Source: Prauserella halophila (GTDB taxonomy: Bacteria > Actinomycetota > Actinomycetes > Mycobacteriales > Pseudonocardiaceae). From it: 64,000 nt of DNA. Every line of letters starts with the position of its first letter. Position 1 is the first letter of the stretch. The stretch spans positions 306,283 to 370,282 of the forward strand of contig NZ_JAMTCQ010000012.1 in NCBI RefSeq assembly GCF_024171895.1. Reading direction: 5' to 3'. The position numbers were made by a program, and so were the translations under genes. Below are positions 1-7,878 of the stretch, in pieces. The notes under the pieces are model-generated. The model did no database searches. It worked only from the letters and a program-made list of their open reading frames with translations, and was not told where the DNA came from.

Positions 1-1
1 G

Positions 2-202
2 GTCGACACGGTGCTGGGGCAGGTCCTGGAAGCGGCGGACGGCGATTTCAACACCCTGTTGGAGCTGGGGTTCGCGAGCTCGATCCGCAGGGAGTGGGAC
101 TGGCGGGTGCGCCGCGGCGAGTCGCTGGCCAATCTGCAGGCGTTCAAGCATCTGGTGGAGCCGGCCGCGGCGCATGAGCCGGGCACGCTGACCGACGACT
201 GA
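2..202 (+). CDS. C-terminal fragment of an unrecognised protein (left edge)
   Basis: The reading frame is open from the window edge to a TGA, giving the last 66 residues of a protein whose start lies outside the window. It reads as ordinary coding sequence, with GC-rich third positions, and ends in a short acidic tail (GTLTDD). I do not recognise a domain. In M. tuberculosis the gene before gpm1 in this neighbourhood is a small uncharacterised protein (Rv0487, YbjN-type, then Rv0488), so a YbjN-family protein is possible, but that is position-based inference only. The GTG at 11 is probably internal. Confidence 0.5.
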   Translation, partial: VDTVLGQVLEAADGDFNTLLELGFASSIRREWDWRVRRGESLANLQAFKHLVEPAAAHEPGTLTDD

Positions 203-344
203 CTGTGAGGATTCCTTCGGCACCCTGATGGTGGGCTGTGGGCTGGTGACCGCGTTCGGCTGCCGAGCCCGCCGGGCGGAGCCCGTCCGGTCCTGTCCCG
301 CGGAGCCCGTCCGGCGGAGCCCCGCGATGCGAGACACGCCTGCC

Positions 345-408
345 TGAATGCAGAACACACGGGGCCGAGTGCAGAACCCGCGGGCCTGAATGCAGGACAC
401 GCGGGCCG
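345..408. repeat. Family B intergenic repeats, three units
   Basis: Three imperfect copies of a ~22 bp unit with core TGCAG(A/G)ACACGCGGG. The same core recurs at 19690-19800, 21309-21490 and 23436-23475. The surrounding 203-433 stretch holds no gene; around 276-316 there are short direct repeats of GGAGCCCGTCCGG. Confidence 0.7.
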
Positions 409-433
409 CGAGCAGACTTCTCCCAGGTGGTCG

Positions 434-481
434 ACGGGGCGGCTCGAGGGAGGGGGGAGTCGCGAACTCGAGCCGCCCCGT
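434..481. terminator. Long perfect hairpin, 15 bp arms
   Basis: The arm ACGGGGCGGCTCGAG at 434-448 is exactly repeated in inverse at 467-481 around an 18-nt purine-rich loop. It could terminate transcription from the upstream gene. It is followed by two further hairpins (541-567 and 588-616), so the stretch may instead be a structured RNA. On the minus strand its loop carries six consecutive C residues. Confidence 0.55.
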
Positions 482-540
482 GGACCTTCCCGCCTGTTCG
501 GACCCGGTGACGAGGGGGATGCCAACGGGGCCGGCGGGCC

Positions 541-616
541 GCAGCTCGGCAGGGGGAGACGAGCTGCGATCTGTTTCCCGCGTTGCTCGACCCGGGGAGT
601 GCGTGGTTCCGGGTCG
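541..616. other. Two further hairpins upstream of gpmA
   Basis: GCAGCTCG (541-548) pairs with CGAGCTGC (560-567), and CGACCCGG (588-595) pairs with CCGGGTCG (609-616). Together with the 434-481 stem they form three hairpins in 185 bp without a credible gene. On the minus strand the first loop contains CCCCC. Downstream, 620-700 is clearly AT-richer than the rest of the spacer, as expected for a promoter. Confidence 0.4.
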
Positions 617-757
617 TGCGGGCTCAAGTGTCAACTTGTCAGACTCGGCACCGTAATCACAAGACTACTGGCTACTCTATTCGAGTGAATTTTATCGACA
701 GGTTGAACACACTACGACCCAGCTGGCGCGGTTGAGCTGTAGGCAGAAGCCCCGATC

Positions 758-798
758 GAGAGTTTCGTTCGCTTGGTCCGCGCGTTGATGAAACTCTC
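758..798. promoter_or_regulatory. 9-bp inverted repeat and -10-like box upstream of gpmA
   Basis: GAGAGTTTC (758-766) and GAAACTCTC (790-798) form a perfect inverted repeat with a 23-nt spacer. A TATAAG hexamer follows at 801-806, about 80 bp before the gpmA start. Either a regulator-binding site over a promoter or a leader hairpin is possible; nothing identifies the factor. Confidence 0.4.
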
Positions 799-888
799 TG
801 TATAAGTCGTGCTAGTGCGTGCCAGCCCACTAGCGCAGTGGCCGACGTCGCGCTACTCGATTCGGCGGAACATGGCACGCTGAGGAAC

Positions 889-1638
889 ATGGCCGAACTT
901 GGGACACTGGTGCTGCTGCGTCACGGGCAGAGCACATGGAACGCGGAAAACCTGTTCACCGGCTGGGTCGACGTGCCGTTGTCCGACCAGGGTGAGGACG
1001 AGGCCAAGCGCGGCGGGCAGCTGCTCGCCGAGGCCGGGCTCCTGCCGGACGTGGTGCACACGTCGCTGCTGCGCAGGGCAATCTCGACGGCCGACATCGC
1101 GCTGGACGCGGCCGACCGGCACTGGATCGACGTCCGCCGCAGCTGGCGGCTCAACGAGCGTCACTACGGCGCGCTGCAGGGCAAGAACAAGAAGGAGATC
1201 GCCGACGAGTTCGGCGACGAGCAGTTCATGCTGTGGCGCCGCTCGTACGACACGCCCCCGCCGGAGATCGAGCGGGGCAGCACGTTCAGCCAGGACGCCG
1301 ACCCGCGTTACCAGGGCATCGACGGTGAGCTGCCGCTGACCGAGTGCCTCAAGGACGTCGTGGCGCGGCTGCTGCCGTACTGGGACAGCTCGATCGTGCC
1401 CGACCTGCGAGCGGGCAAGAACGTGCTGGTCGCGGCACACGGCAACTCGCTGCGCGCGCTGGTCAAGCACCTCGACGGTGTCTCCGAGGACGACATCGCC
1501 GGACTGAACATCCCGACGGGCATCCCGCTGCGCTACGACCTCGACGCCGAGCTCGAGCCCACCAACCCCGGGGGCACCTACCTGGATCCGGAGACGGCCG
1601 AGAAGGCGGCCGCCGCGGTCGCCAGCCAGGGCCGCTGA
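889..1638 (+). CDS. gpmA: 2,3-bisphosphoglycerate-dependent phosphoglycerate mutase
   Basis: Interconverts 3- and 2-phosphoglycerate in cytosolic glycolysis and gluconeogenesis. The 249-residue length is normal for the dPGM family. The catalytic RHG motif is at residues 11-13 ([10 protein letters not shown]) and the second active-site His is His184 in [12 protein letters not shown] 889 is chosen over the in-frame GTG 838 because GAGGA lies just upstream at 882-886 and the RHG motif then falls at the usual distance from the N-terminus. It is followed by senX3-regX3 and ppx, as gpm1 is in mycobacteria, with a toxin-antitoxin pair inserted between. A strong hairpin at 1659-1698 ends the transcript. 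Confidence 0.95.
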   Translation: MAELGTLVLLRHGQSTWNAENLFTGWVDVPLSDQGEDEAKRGGQLLAEAGLLPDVVHTSLLRRAISTADIALDAADRHWIDVRRSWRLNERHYGALQGKNKKEIADEFGDEQFMLWRRSYDTPPPEIERGSTFSQDADPRYQGIDGELPLTECLKDVVARLLPYWDSSIVPDLRAGKNVLVAAHGNSLRALVKHLDGVSEDDIAGLNIPTGIPLRYDLDAELEPTNPGGTYLDPETAEKAAAAVASQGR

Positions 1639-1658
1639 GGCCGTACCACCGCAAACCG

Positions 1659-1698
1659 ACGTAGGGGCCGCTTCCCGACCGGGAGGCGGCCCCTACGT
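1659..1698. terminator. Bidirectional terminator between gpmA and the antitoxin gene
   Basis: Near-perfect 18-bp stem: ACGTAGGGGCCGC pairs with GCGGCCCCTACGT, extended by TTCCC/GGGAG, around a GACC loop. It lies between the convergent ends of gpmA and the minus-strand antitoxin gene (stop at 1722), so it can serve both. Confidence 0.8.
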
Positions 1699-1721
1699 GT
1701 GTCCACGGCAGGCGGAGGCGG

Positions 1722-2033
1722 CTACGCCGTTCGCTGGAAGACCTCGCGTTCGAGCCGTGCCAGCCGCTCCGCGACGGTGCCGCCCGAGCCTTCCCGTTCG
1801 GCCTGCAGGCGGTCCAGCGCCCAGATGCGGATGAGTGTCGACACCGGGAGTTTCGCGTCGTCGGCTGCCTGCTGGAGCCGGTCGTGTTCCTCCGTGGAGA
1901 GACGCACCGACACGACGGCCGGACGGCCGAGGTTGGGGCGGCTCACCTCGACGTGGTCGGGCGTGGTGCCCGATGCGTCGTACTGTTCCGCCGCCGCGCC
2001 TTCGTCGGTCAGCAACTTGTCGATCTCACTCAT
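1722..2033 (-). CDS. Ribbon-helix-helix antitoxin, second gene of a TA pair
   Basis: A 103-residue protein. The segment from about residue 40 to 80 (VVSVRLSTEEHDRL ... TLIRIWALDRLQ) has the beta-strand/helix/helix pattern of CopG-type ribbon-helix-helix DNA-binding domains. It is expected to neutralise the toxin encoded just upstream and to repress the operon. The ATG at 2033 overlaps the toxin stop by 8 nt (ATGAGTGA), which favours this start over the longer in-frame reading. Toxin-first order with an RHH antitoxin is the BrnT/BrnA arrangement. The gene ends at the shared terminator with gpmA. Confidence 0.75.
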   Translation of the reverse strand: MSEIDKLLTDEGAAAEQYDASGTTPDHVEVSRPNLGRPAVVSVRLSTEEHDRLQQAADDAKLPVSTLIRIWALDRLQAEREGSGGTVAERLARLEREVFQRTA

Positions 2034-2337
2034 CGTCGACCTCCACGTATGTCCGCCGATCGCTCTGATTGGAAAACCACGCGTTCGTACCCCACCAGTC
2101 ACCGTCCGGGTGTTCGTCATCGCCGACCACGGGGCTGACGAGGATCACCGTGGGGATCGATCCGGCCGTCACCGAGTATCCGACGACTCGAACCGAGCGG
2201 CCGCTCCTGCTTGCCGGGTCAGGGCGTTGCCATACCGCGTACGCGTCTTGCACCGCCTCATCCGCCCAGGACGTTTCGATCGCGTGTCGCTTCCGGACGT
2301 AGTCGGCTCTCTTGCTCCAGTCGACACCTTTGGCCAT
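2026..2337 (-). CDS. BrnT-like toxin of a type II toxin-antitoxin module
   Basis: A 103-residue protein. It shows the BrnT-like order of features: an N-terminal VDWSKRADYVRKRH segment, a short acidic helix, then strands around GRSVRVVGYSV and IPTVILVSPV. BrnT toxins have a RelE-like fold and act as ribonucleases; the match is by pattern only, and the WW-rich C-terminal part is not something I recognise. ATG 2337 has no Shine-Dalgarno sequence, but a TACAAT -10 box ends 6 nt before it, so a leaderless mRNA is likely. The pair is inserted between gpmA and senX3, which are adjacent or nearly so in relatives. Confidence 0.65.
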   Translation of the reverse strand: MAKGVDWSKRADYVRKRHAIETSWADEAVQDAYAVWQRPDPASRSGRSVRVVGYSVTAGSIPTVILVSPVVGDDEHPDGDWWGTNAWFSNQSDRRTYVEVDDE

Positions 2338-2350
2338 ATCTACATTGTAG
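2338..2350 (-). promoter_or_regulatory. TA promoter with palindromic operator over the -10 box
   Basis: CTACATTGTAG (2340-2350) is a perfect 11-bp palindrome about its central T/A. On the minus strand it contains the -10 hexamer TACAAT (2349-2344), followed by GTAGAT and the toxin ATG. An RHH antitoxin bound here would block the -10 directly. Confidence 0.6.
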
Positions 2351-2420
2351 TGCTTTGTATGACAACTGCTCAGTCCCGTCGGCATCGTTGTGTGCCGAGG
2401 TGGCCAGGCGACGTCACGCG

Positions 2421-2557
2421 GCAGCGCGCCGATGAGGGGTGGTGACCGGGTGATGGGTGGGAGCAACACGGTCCCCGGAATCCGCAACACGGGCTCCGGA
2501 ATCCGCAACACGGGCCCTGGAATCCGCAACACGGGCCCTGGAATCCGCAACACGGGT
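2421..2557. repeat. Composite repeat: family C unit then five family A units
   Basis: A GATGAGGGGTGG unit (2431-2442) with its GACCGGGTGATGGGTGGG tail runs into five ~21-22 bp copies of CCGGAATCCGCAACACGGG (2463-2557). The copies differ by one or two bases. They fill most of the gap between the toxin gene and senX3; the rest (2558-2690) shows nothing I recognise. Confidence 0.8.
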
Positions 2558-2699
2558 GCCGCCGCGCAGGGTGCGGGAAACGGGGTTCGGGGTACGGCAG
2601 GTGAACTGGATCTTGCCTGGTGGCGAACACGTGGCCCGTGAGTGTCAGGCCCGTCACCGCACGGCCGTCGAGACCGGGACAACCGCCCGGGCGAATGCT

Positions 2700-2705
2700 T
2701 ACGAT
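2700..2705 (+). promoter_or_regulatory. -10 box TACGAT for leaderless senX3
   Basis: TACGAT is followed by 7 nt and then GTG 2713. This matches the TANNNT-(6-8 nt)-start layout repeated through the window and decides the start chosen for senX3. Confidence 0.5.
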
Positions 2706-2712
2706 GCCAACC

Positions 2713-4038
2713 GTGACGGCGTCCGGATCGGTCCTGCTGGCCACTGCCGCGCTGGTGGTCGGCATCGCTGTCGGTTTCTTCTTCTTCCGCACCCGCGGCC
2801 GGGACGTTCCCGAGCCGGCAGGCCCCACGGCCGCCGAGTTGCTGCTGCGTTCGGTGCGGTCGTCGGAGACCGGCGTGGTGATGCTCAATCGCTTCGGTGA
2901 CCTGGTGTTGCACAATGCGCGCGCCGAGGAACTCGGTCTGCTGCGCGGCAACCAGGTCGACGGCCGGGTGCGGGACGCCGCGCAGCGGGTCGTCGACGCC
3001 GGCGAGGCGCTCGAGGTCGACATCTCGCCCGACGAGGTCCGCGGCAGGCAGCCGGAGGCGGTCGCGGCGCTCCTGCGGCCGCTGGGCGACGGCTTCACGA
3101 TCGTGGAGGCCGTGGATCACTCGGACGCGGCCCGACTGGAGGCGACACGACGTGACTTCGTGGCCAACGTCAGCCACGAGCTCAAGACCCCGGTCGGCGC
3201 GATCGCCCTGCTCGCGGAGGCCGTGCTCGATGCGGACAGCGCCGAGGAGGCGCGCCGGTTCAGCGAGAAGATCCTCCGCGAGTCCAACCGCCTCGGCAAG
3301 CTCGTCACGGAGCTGATCGCGCTGTCCCGCCTGCAGGGTGCGGAGAAGCTGCCGGAGATGACGGTCGTCGACGTCGACGGGGTCGTCGCCGAGACGCTGT
3401 CGCGCACCAAACTCGCCGCCGAGACCGCCGACATCACGGTCACGACCGACGGCCCCAGCGGCCTCGAAGTGGACGGCGATCGCACGCTGCTGGTCACGGC
3501 GTTGTCGAACCTGCTCGACAACGCGATCTCCTACTCGCGGCAGTCGAGCCCGGTGTCGATCAGCCGCAGGCTCACCGACGGCTGCGTCGAACTGGCGGTC
3601 ACCGATCGCGGCCTCGGCATCGCGCCCGACGAGCAGCAGCGCGTGTTCGAGCGGTTCTACCGCGCCGACAAGGCCCGTTCCCGCGCGACCGGCGGTACCG
3701 GCCTCGGCCTGGCGATCGTCAAGCACGTCGCCGCCAACCACGGCGGTGAGGTGCGGCTGTGGAGCAGGCCGGGCGTCGGGTCGACGTTCACGCTGCGCAT
3801 CCCCGCGCGGGAGGGCGTGACCGGCACTGACGCGGCCGACACTGTCGACGCTGCCGACGCAGCCGACACTGCCACGTCCGAGGCCGACGGCACCGATGGC
3901 ACCGACGGCGTTCCGGCCACGAGCACGAGCACGAGCACCGCGACCGAGACCGCGGACCAGCGCAGCGACGACCCGGCAGGGCAGCCGCTGGTCCCCAGCG
4001 TGCGGGAACGCACCCAACCGGGAGGAACAACGCAGTGA
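2713..4038 (+). CDS. senX3: Sensor histidine kinase SenX3 (phosphate-responsive)
   Basis: Membrane kinase of the SenX3-RegX3 system, which in mycobacteria responds to phosphate limitation. A single hydrophobic segment lies at about residues 6-24, then a PAS-like region, an H-box with phosphoacceptor His155 (NVSHELKTP), and an ATPase domain with an N-box (LLDNAISYS), DRGLGI and GGTGLGLAIV. The tail after about residue 370 is a repetitive Ala/Asp/Thr segment (DAADTVDAADAADT) that kinases of this family do not need. GTG 2713 is preferred to ATG 2695 or 2704 because a TACGAT box ends 7 nt before it and no ribosome site precedes the ATGs. It overlaps regX3 by 4 nt. Confidence 0.9.
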   Translation: MTASGSVLLATAALVVGIAVGFFFFRTRGRDVPEPAGPTAAELLLRSVRSSETGVVMLNRFGDLVLHNARAEELGLLRGNQVDGRVRDAAQRVVDAGEALEVDISPDEVRGRQPEAVAALLRPLGDGFTIVEAVDHSDAARLEATRRDFVANVSHELKTPVGAIALLAEAVLDADSAEEARRFSEKILRESNRLGKLVTELIALSRLQGAEKLPEMTVVDVDGVVAETLSRTKLAAETADITVTTDGPSGLEVDGDRTLLVTALSNLLDNAISYSRQSSPVSISRRLTDGCVELAVTDRGLGIAPDEQQRVFERFYRADKARSRATGGTGLGLAIVKHVAANHGGEVRLWSRPGVGSTFTLRIPAREGVTGTDAADTVDAADAADTATSEADGTDGTDGVPATSTSTSTATETADQRSDDPAGQPLVPSVRERTQPGGTTQ

Positions 4039-4727
4039 CCAGGGTTCTGATCGTCGAGGACGAGGAGTCGTTCGCCGACCCGATGGCCTTCATGCTCCGC
4101 AAGGAAGGCTTCACCGCCGCCCTCGCGACGACCGGCCAGCAGGCGCTCGAGGAGTTCGACCGCAACGGTGCCGATCTCGTGCTGCTCGACCTCATGCTCC
4201 CCGGCATGAGCGGCACGGACGTCTGCAAGCAGCTGCGTGCGCGTTCGGCGGTCCCGGTGATCATGGTGACCGCACGCGACAGCGAGATCGACAAGGTGGT
4301 GGGCCTCGAGCTCGGCGCGGACGACTACATCACCAAGCCGTACGCCGCCCGTGAGCTGATCGCGCGGATCCGTGCCGTGCTGCGCCGGGGTGGCGATGCT
4401 CCGGCGGCGGAGCCGGACGCGGCGCCGCTCGTGCTGTCGGCGGGCCCGGTGCGGATGGACGTCGAACGGCATGTGGTGACGGTCGGCACCGAGGAGATCT
4501 CGCTGCCGCTGAAGGAGTTCGACCTGCTCGAGTACCTGCTCCGCAACGCAGGGCGAGTCCTGACGCGCAGCCAGCTCATCGACCGCGTGTGGGGCGCCGA
4601 CTACGTGGGCGACACGAAGACACTCGACGTCCACGTCAAACGCCTCCGGTCGAAGCTCGAACCGGACCCCGGACAGCCGCAGTACCTGGTCACGGTTCGT
4701 GGTCTCGGTTACAAGTTCGAGGCCTGA
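4035..4727 (+). CDS. regX3: Response regulator RegX3 (OmpR family)
   Basis: A 230-residue transcription factor phosphorylated by SenX3. The receiver domain has Asp9/Glu10, phosphoacceptor Asp52 (LLDLMLPG) and Lys101 (YITKPY). The C-terminal winged helix (from about residue 130) has the OmpR-type LKEFDLLEYLL, VWG, and TKTLDVHVKRLRSKL elements. It starts with GTG in a GTGA overlap with senX3, so the two are translationally coupled. In relatives it controls phosphate uptake genes; the exopolyphosphatase-type gene next door fits that role. Confidence 0.95.
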   Translation: MTRVLIVEDEESFADPMAFMLRKEGFTAALATTGQQALEEFDRNGADLVLLDLMLPGMSGTDVCKQLRARSAVPVIMVTARDSEIDKVVGLELGADDYITKPYAARELIARIRAVLRRGGDAPAAEPDAAPLVLSAGPVRMDVERHVVTVGTEEISLPLKEFDLLEYLLRNAGRVLTRSQLIDRVWGADYVGDTKTLDVHVKRLRSKLEPDPGQPQYLVTVRGLGYKFEA

Positions 4728-4740
4728 ACCGCAGGCCCGG

Positions 4741-4746
4741 TACCGT
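4741..4746 (+). promoter_or_regulatory. -10 box TACCGT for leaderless ppx
   Basis: TACCGT is followed by GGGTAACT (8 nt) and the GTG start at 4755, with no ribosome-binding site. This suggests ppx has its own promoter inside the senX3-regX3-ppx run. Confidence 0.45.
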
Positions 4747-4754
4747 GGGTAACT

Positions 4755-5723
4755 GTGCGCCTAGGGGTTCTTGACGTCGGTTCCAACACCGTCCATCTGC
4801 TCGTCGTCGACGCGCACCGTGGTGGGCACCCCACACCGATGCATTCGGAGAAGACGGTGCTGCGGCTGGCCGAGCAGCTCAACACCCGCGGTGAGCTCAC
4901 GAAACAGGGCATCTCCAGCCTGGTCGACGCGGTCGAGCAGGCCAAGGTCTCCGCCGAGCGGTGGGGGTGCGAGGACGTGATGGCGTTCGCGACCTCCGCC
5001 GTACGCGAGGCCAGCAACACCGACGGCGTCCTCGCCACGGTGGCCGATTCCACGGGCGTCGAGCTGCAGGTGCTCACGGGTGAGGACGAGGCGAAGCTGA
5101 CGTTCCTCGCGGCCCGCCGCTGGTTCGGCTGGTCGGCCGGGAACTTGCTGGTGCTCGACATCGGCGGCGGTTCGCTCGAGGTGGCGATGGGTATCGACGA
5201 ACGCCCGGACCTCGCCGAATCGCTGCCGTTCGGCGCGGGCCGCATCACGCGGACGCGATTCTCGAACGACCCGCCGAACCGCTCGGAGATCATTGCGACG
5301 ACGGCGTGGCTCGACGACGCGCTGTCCGGTTTGGCGGAGCGCATCCGCGACGTGGGGGAACCGGATCGGGTGGTTGCGACGTCGAAAACGTTCCGGTCGC
5401 TGGCGCGGCTCACCGGTGCGGCGCCCTCGTCGGCGGGGCCGCGGGTGGTCCGCACCCTGACCGACACCGGGCTCCGGCAGCTGCTCTCGTTCATCACGCG
5501 CATGTCGTCCGATGACGTGGCAGAGCTGGAGGGAGTCAGCGGGAGCAGGGCACATCAGCTGGTCGGGGGTGCGCTCGTGGCGGAGGCCACGATGCGGGCA
5601 CTGTCGCTCGAGCGGTTGGAGATCTGCCCGTGGGCGCTGCGGGAAGGCGTGATTTTGCGCAGGCTGGACCTTTCCAACGGCGAGGACCAGACTGCGCTTG
5701 CGACCGGTCGGGGCCGGGGATGA
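4755..5723 (+). CDS. ppx: Ppx/GppA family phosphatase (exopolyphosphatase type)
   Basis: A 322-residue ASKHA-fold enzyme like M. tuberculosis Ppx1 (Rv0496), which hydrolyses short polyphosphate or (p)ppGpp-related substrates. Phosphate-loop motifs are visible: DVGSNTVHLLVVD near the N-terminus and LDIGGGSLEVA around residue 134. It is the short, two-domain form without the HD-like C-terminal domains of E. coli Ppx. It lies 27 nt after regX3, consistent with phosphate homeostasis. Confidence 0.85.
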   Translation: MRLGVLDVGSNTVHLLVVDAHRGGHPTPMHSEKTVLRLAEQLNTRGELTKQGISSLVDAVEQAKVSAERWGCEDVMAFATSAVREASNTDGVLATVADSTGVELQVLTGEDEAKLTFLAARRWFGWSAGNLLVLDIGGGSLEVAMGIDERPDLAESLPFGAGRITRTRFSNDPPNRSEIIATTAWLDDALSGLAERIRDVGEPDRVVATSKTFRSLARLTGAAPSSAGPRVVRTLTDTGLRQLLSFITRMSSDDVAELEGVSGSRAHQLVGGALVAEATMRALSLERLEICPWALREGVILRRLDLSNGEDQTALATGRGRG

Positions 5724-5778
5724 GGCGCGTTCGGGCCACACTGGACGCAGACGATTGGCGACGGGCACGGTGGAAGGG

Positions 5779-7875
5779 ATGACTCGAGACAGCGACGGCG
5801 ATCGGCAGCAGAAGACCGTTGCCGAACTGCTCGCCCAACACGGCGGACAAGCCGCCGGCGCCGCACCGCGCCGGCGGCGGCGTCGCGCTGCCGACGACAC
5901 CGGTGAGCAGCCGAGCATCACGGACACGGCCCCGCAGGCCATCATCGAGCGCGTGCGTTCGGAGGACGGGCCGGACGAGTCGTCCGCACCGCCGGCGAAC
6001 GGCGCTCAACCGGGCGGTCCTCACCCGAACGGTGCCGCACCGAACGGTGCTCGTCCGGGCGCCGGCCCCGATGGTGCCGCGCCGAACGGTGCTCCCGCGA
6101 ACGGTGCCGCACCGAACGGCTCTGCCACGAACAGCGCTGCGCCGAACAGCGCGCCCGGCGGCGTGCACCCCGACGCAGGCCCTCCCGCCGCAGGCCCGCC
6201 GCCCGCCGCAGGTGGTCCCGGTCCCGCTCCGGGCCGGCCGCCGCAGCCGGGCCCGCGCGGTCCCAGGAAGAACTCGGACGGCTTCGCCACGCCGCCACAG
6301 GCAGGACCCGCGCCGCAGCAGGGACAAGCGCCGCAGCCGGGACAAGCGCCGCAGCCGGGACAAGCGCCGCAGCCGGGACAAGCGCCGCAGCCGGGACAGG
6401 CGCCGCAATCGGGACAGACCCAGCCGCAGCCAAGACAGGCGCCGCATGCGCCGTCCCCGCAGTCGCAGGTGCCGCCGGAGGCGCCGACGCGCGGTGGCGT
6501 GCCGCCGGTGCCACCCGCGGGCGGGGCCGCGCCGGCGCCGCAGCAGTCGTCGGGCGGTTTCTTCTTCTCGCCGCAGAACGAGCCGTCGCAGAACGAGCCG
6601 CAGAACGAGGTGCCGCAGAACGAGGTGCCGCCCGAGACCGGTCCGGACGGTGCCGAGGCGCCCGGCGAGGCTGCCGCGCATCCTGCGCCGCCCTCTCCGG
6701 CACCCGCTCAGCCGCCTCGCCGGCGCCGCCCGTGGCGGCCGGGCAGCCGGCCGGCCGAGCCCGAATCGAACACCGAACAGTTTCCGGCGGTGGCCGACGG
6801 CAACGCGAACGAACGTGGAGCGCAGCGATCCTCCTCGGGACCCGTGCGGGGTGACGAACCGCCGGCCGGACTGGCGAACTGGCGCCGTAAGCGGCGGCAG
6901 GCCCCGGTGCGCGACAAGCAGCGTGCCGAGCAGGACACCGAGGTCGGCGTGACGCCGGTCGTCCCGCCGGAACACGCCGACCCCGCCACGCCGGACGGGT
7001 ACCAGCAGGCCGGAGCAGACGCCGGAAGTGCGGCGGGCGCCGCCGCTCCCGCGCGGCACGACGACCCGGACGAAGGACCCCCGACGGGCTATTTCGCCCC
7101 GGACTTCGACGACGATGACGACGATGACGGCCACGTGCCGCAGCAGGCGGGCGGGCAGGCCGCGCAGGCGTCGGGAATCGGCGCGGCCCTCGGCGGCGCG
7201 CCGCAGGCGGAGGCATCGCAGGCAGGTGCGGCGCAGGCAGGTACGGCCGACACCCGTGGTGGTTACGACACCGGCCTCGAGGAGTCCGCAGGTTACGAGC
7301 ACGGGTACGCGGGCGAGTACGACGGCTATGACGCCTACGCCGACGAATACGGCGAATACGCCGGCTACGACGAGGCGGCCTACGACGGTTACGCCTACGA
7401 CGATGCGGCCTACGCCGAGGACTACGACGATCCTTACGACGACGGCTACGAGGACGACGGCTACGACGACCGCTACGAGGACGACCGCTACGACGAGTTC
7501 TACGACGACGAACTCTACGACGACCCGTACGCCTACGACGACGGGTACGACGACGAGGACCTCGTCGCGGGCCGTTCGCCGGAGCTCGGCGACGAGCCGG
7601 CCGGCGAGCCGTCACCGGCGAAGCAGTGGCTCGCGCTCGGCGCCCAGCTCACGGGCGGTGTCGCGGGTGGTGCGGCCGTGTGGCTCGGGTTCAACTGGCT
7701 GTGGGGTCAGCTGCCTGCCGCTGCGCTCGTCGCCGCGCTGGTCGTGACCGTGGGGCTGGTGCTGATCGTGCGCAAGGTCCGCCGTGCCGACGATCTGCAG
7801 ACCACGGTGCTCGCTGTCCTTGTCGGACTCGTCGTGACGGTCTCGCCCGCCGCGCTGCTGCTGGTGACGAAGTAG
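5779..7875 (+). CDS. Long low-complexity protein with C-terminal membrane anchor (Rv0497-like position)
   Basis: A 698-residue protein in the place of mycobacterial Rv0497. A short conserved N-terminus (TVAELLAQHG, then an Arg-rich patch) is followed by about 370 residues rich in Pro, Gly, Asn and Gln. That part includes a tandem hexapeptide array QAPQPG (DNA 6313-6414, 18-bp period). An Asp/Tyr-rich stretch follows (7281-7560, repeats of YDDGYEDDGYDD type), and finally two or three hydrophobic helices over the last ~70 residues. ATG 5779 has a GAAGGG ribosome site; the upstream part of the open frame overlaps ppx and is discarded. The function is unknown. The long disordered part should face the cytoplasm if the helices anchor it; the family member in M. 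tuberculosis is much shorter. Confidence 0.75.
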   Translation: MTRDSDGDRQQKTVAELLAQHGGQAAGAAPRRRRRRAADDTGEQPSITDTAPQAIIERVRSEDGPDESSAPPANGAQPGGPHPNGAAPNGARPGAGPDGAAPNGAPANGAAPNGSATNSAAPNSAPGGVHPDAGPPAAGPPPAAGGPGPAPGRPPQPGPRGPRKNSDGFATPPQAGPAPQQGQAPQPGQAPQPGQAPQPGQAPQPGQAPQSGQTQPQPRQAPHAPSPQSQVPPEAPTRGGVPPVPPAGGAAPAPQQSSGGFFFSPQNEPSQNEPQNEVPQNEVPPETGPDGAEAPGEAAAHPAPPSPAPAQPPRRRRPWRPGSRPAEPESNTEQFPAVADGNANERGAQRSSSGPVRGDEPPAGLANWRRKRRQAPVRDKQRAEQDTEVGVTPVVPPEHADPATPDGYQQAGADAGSAAGAAAPARHDDPDEGPPTGYFAPDFDDDDDDDGHVPQQAGGQAAQASGIGAALGGAPQAEASQAGAAQAGTADTRGGYDTGLEESAGYEHGYAGEYDGYDAYADEYGEYAGYDEAAYDGYAYDDAAYAEDYDDPYDDGYEDDGYDDRYEDDRYDEFYDDELYDDPYAYDDGYDDEDLVAGRSPELGDEPAGEPSPAKQWLALGAQLTGGVAGGAAVWLGFNWLWGQLPAAALVAALVVTVGLVLIVRKVRRADDLQTTVLAVLVGLVVTVSPAALLLVTK

Positions 7876-7878
7876 CGC

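Noticed and set aside
2463-2557. CRISPR-like periodicity of the family A array
   Set aside because: Units are directly adjacent 21-22 bp copies with no variable spacers, and no cas genes are present.
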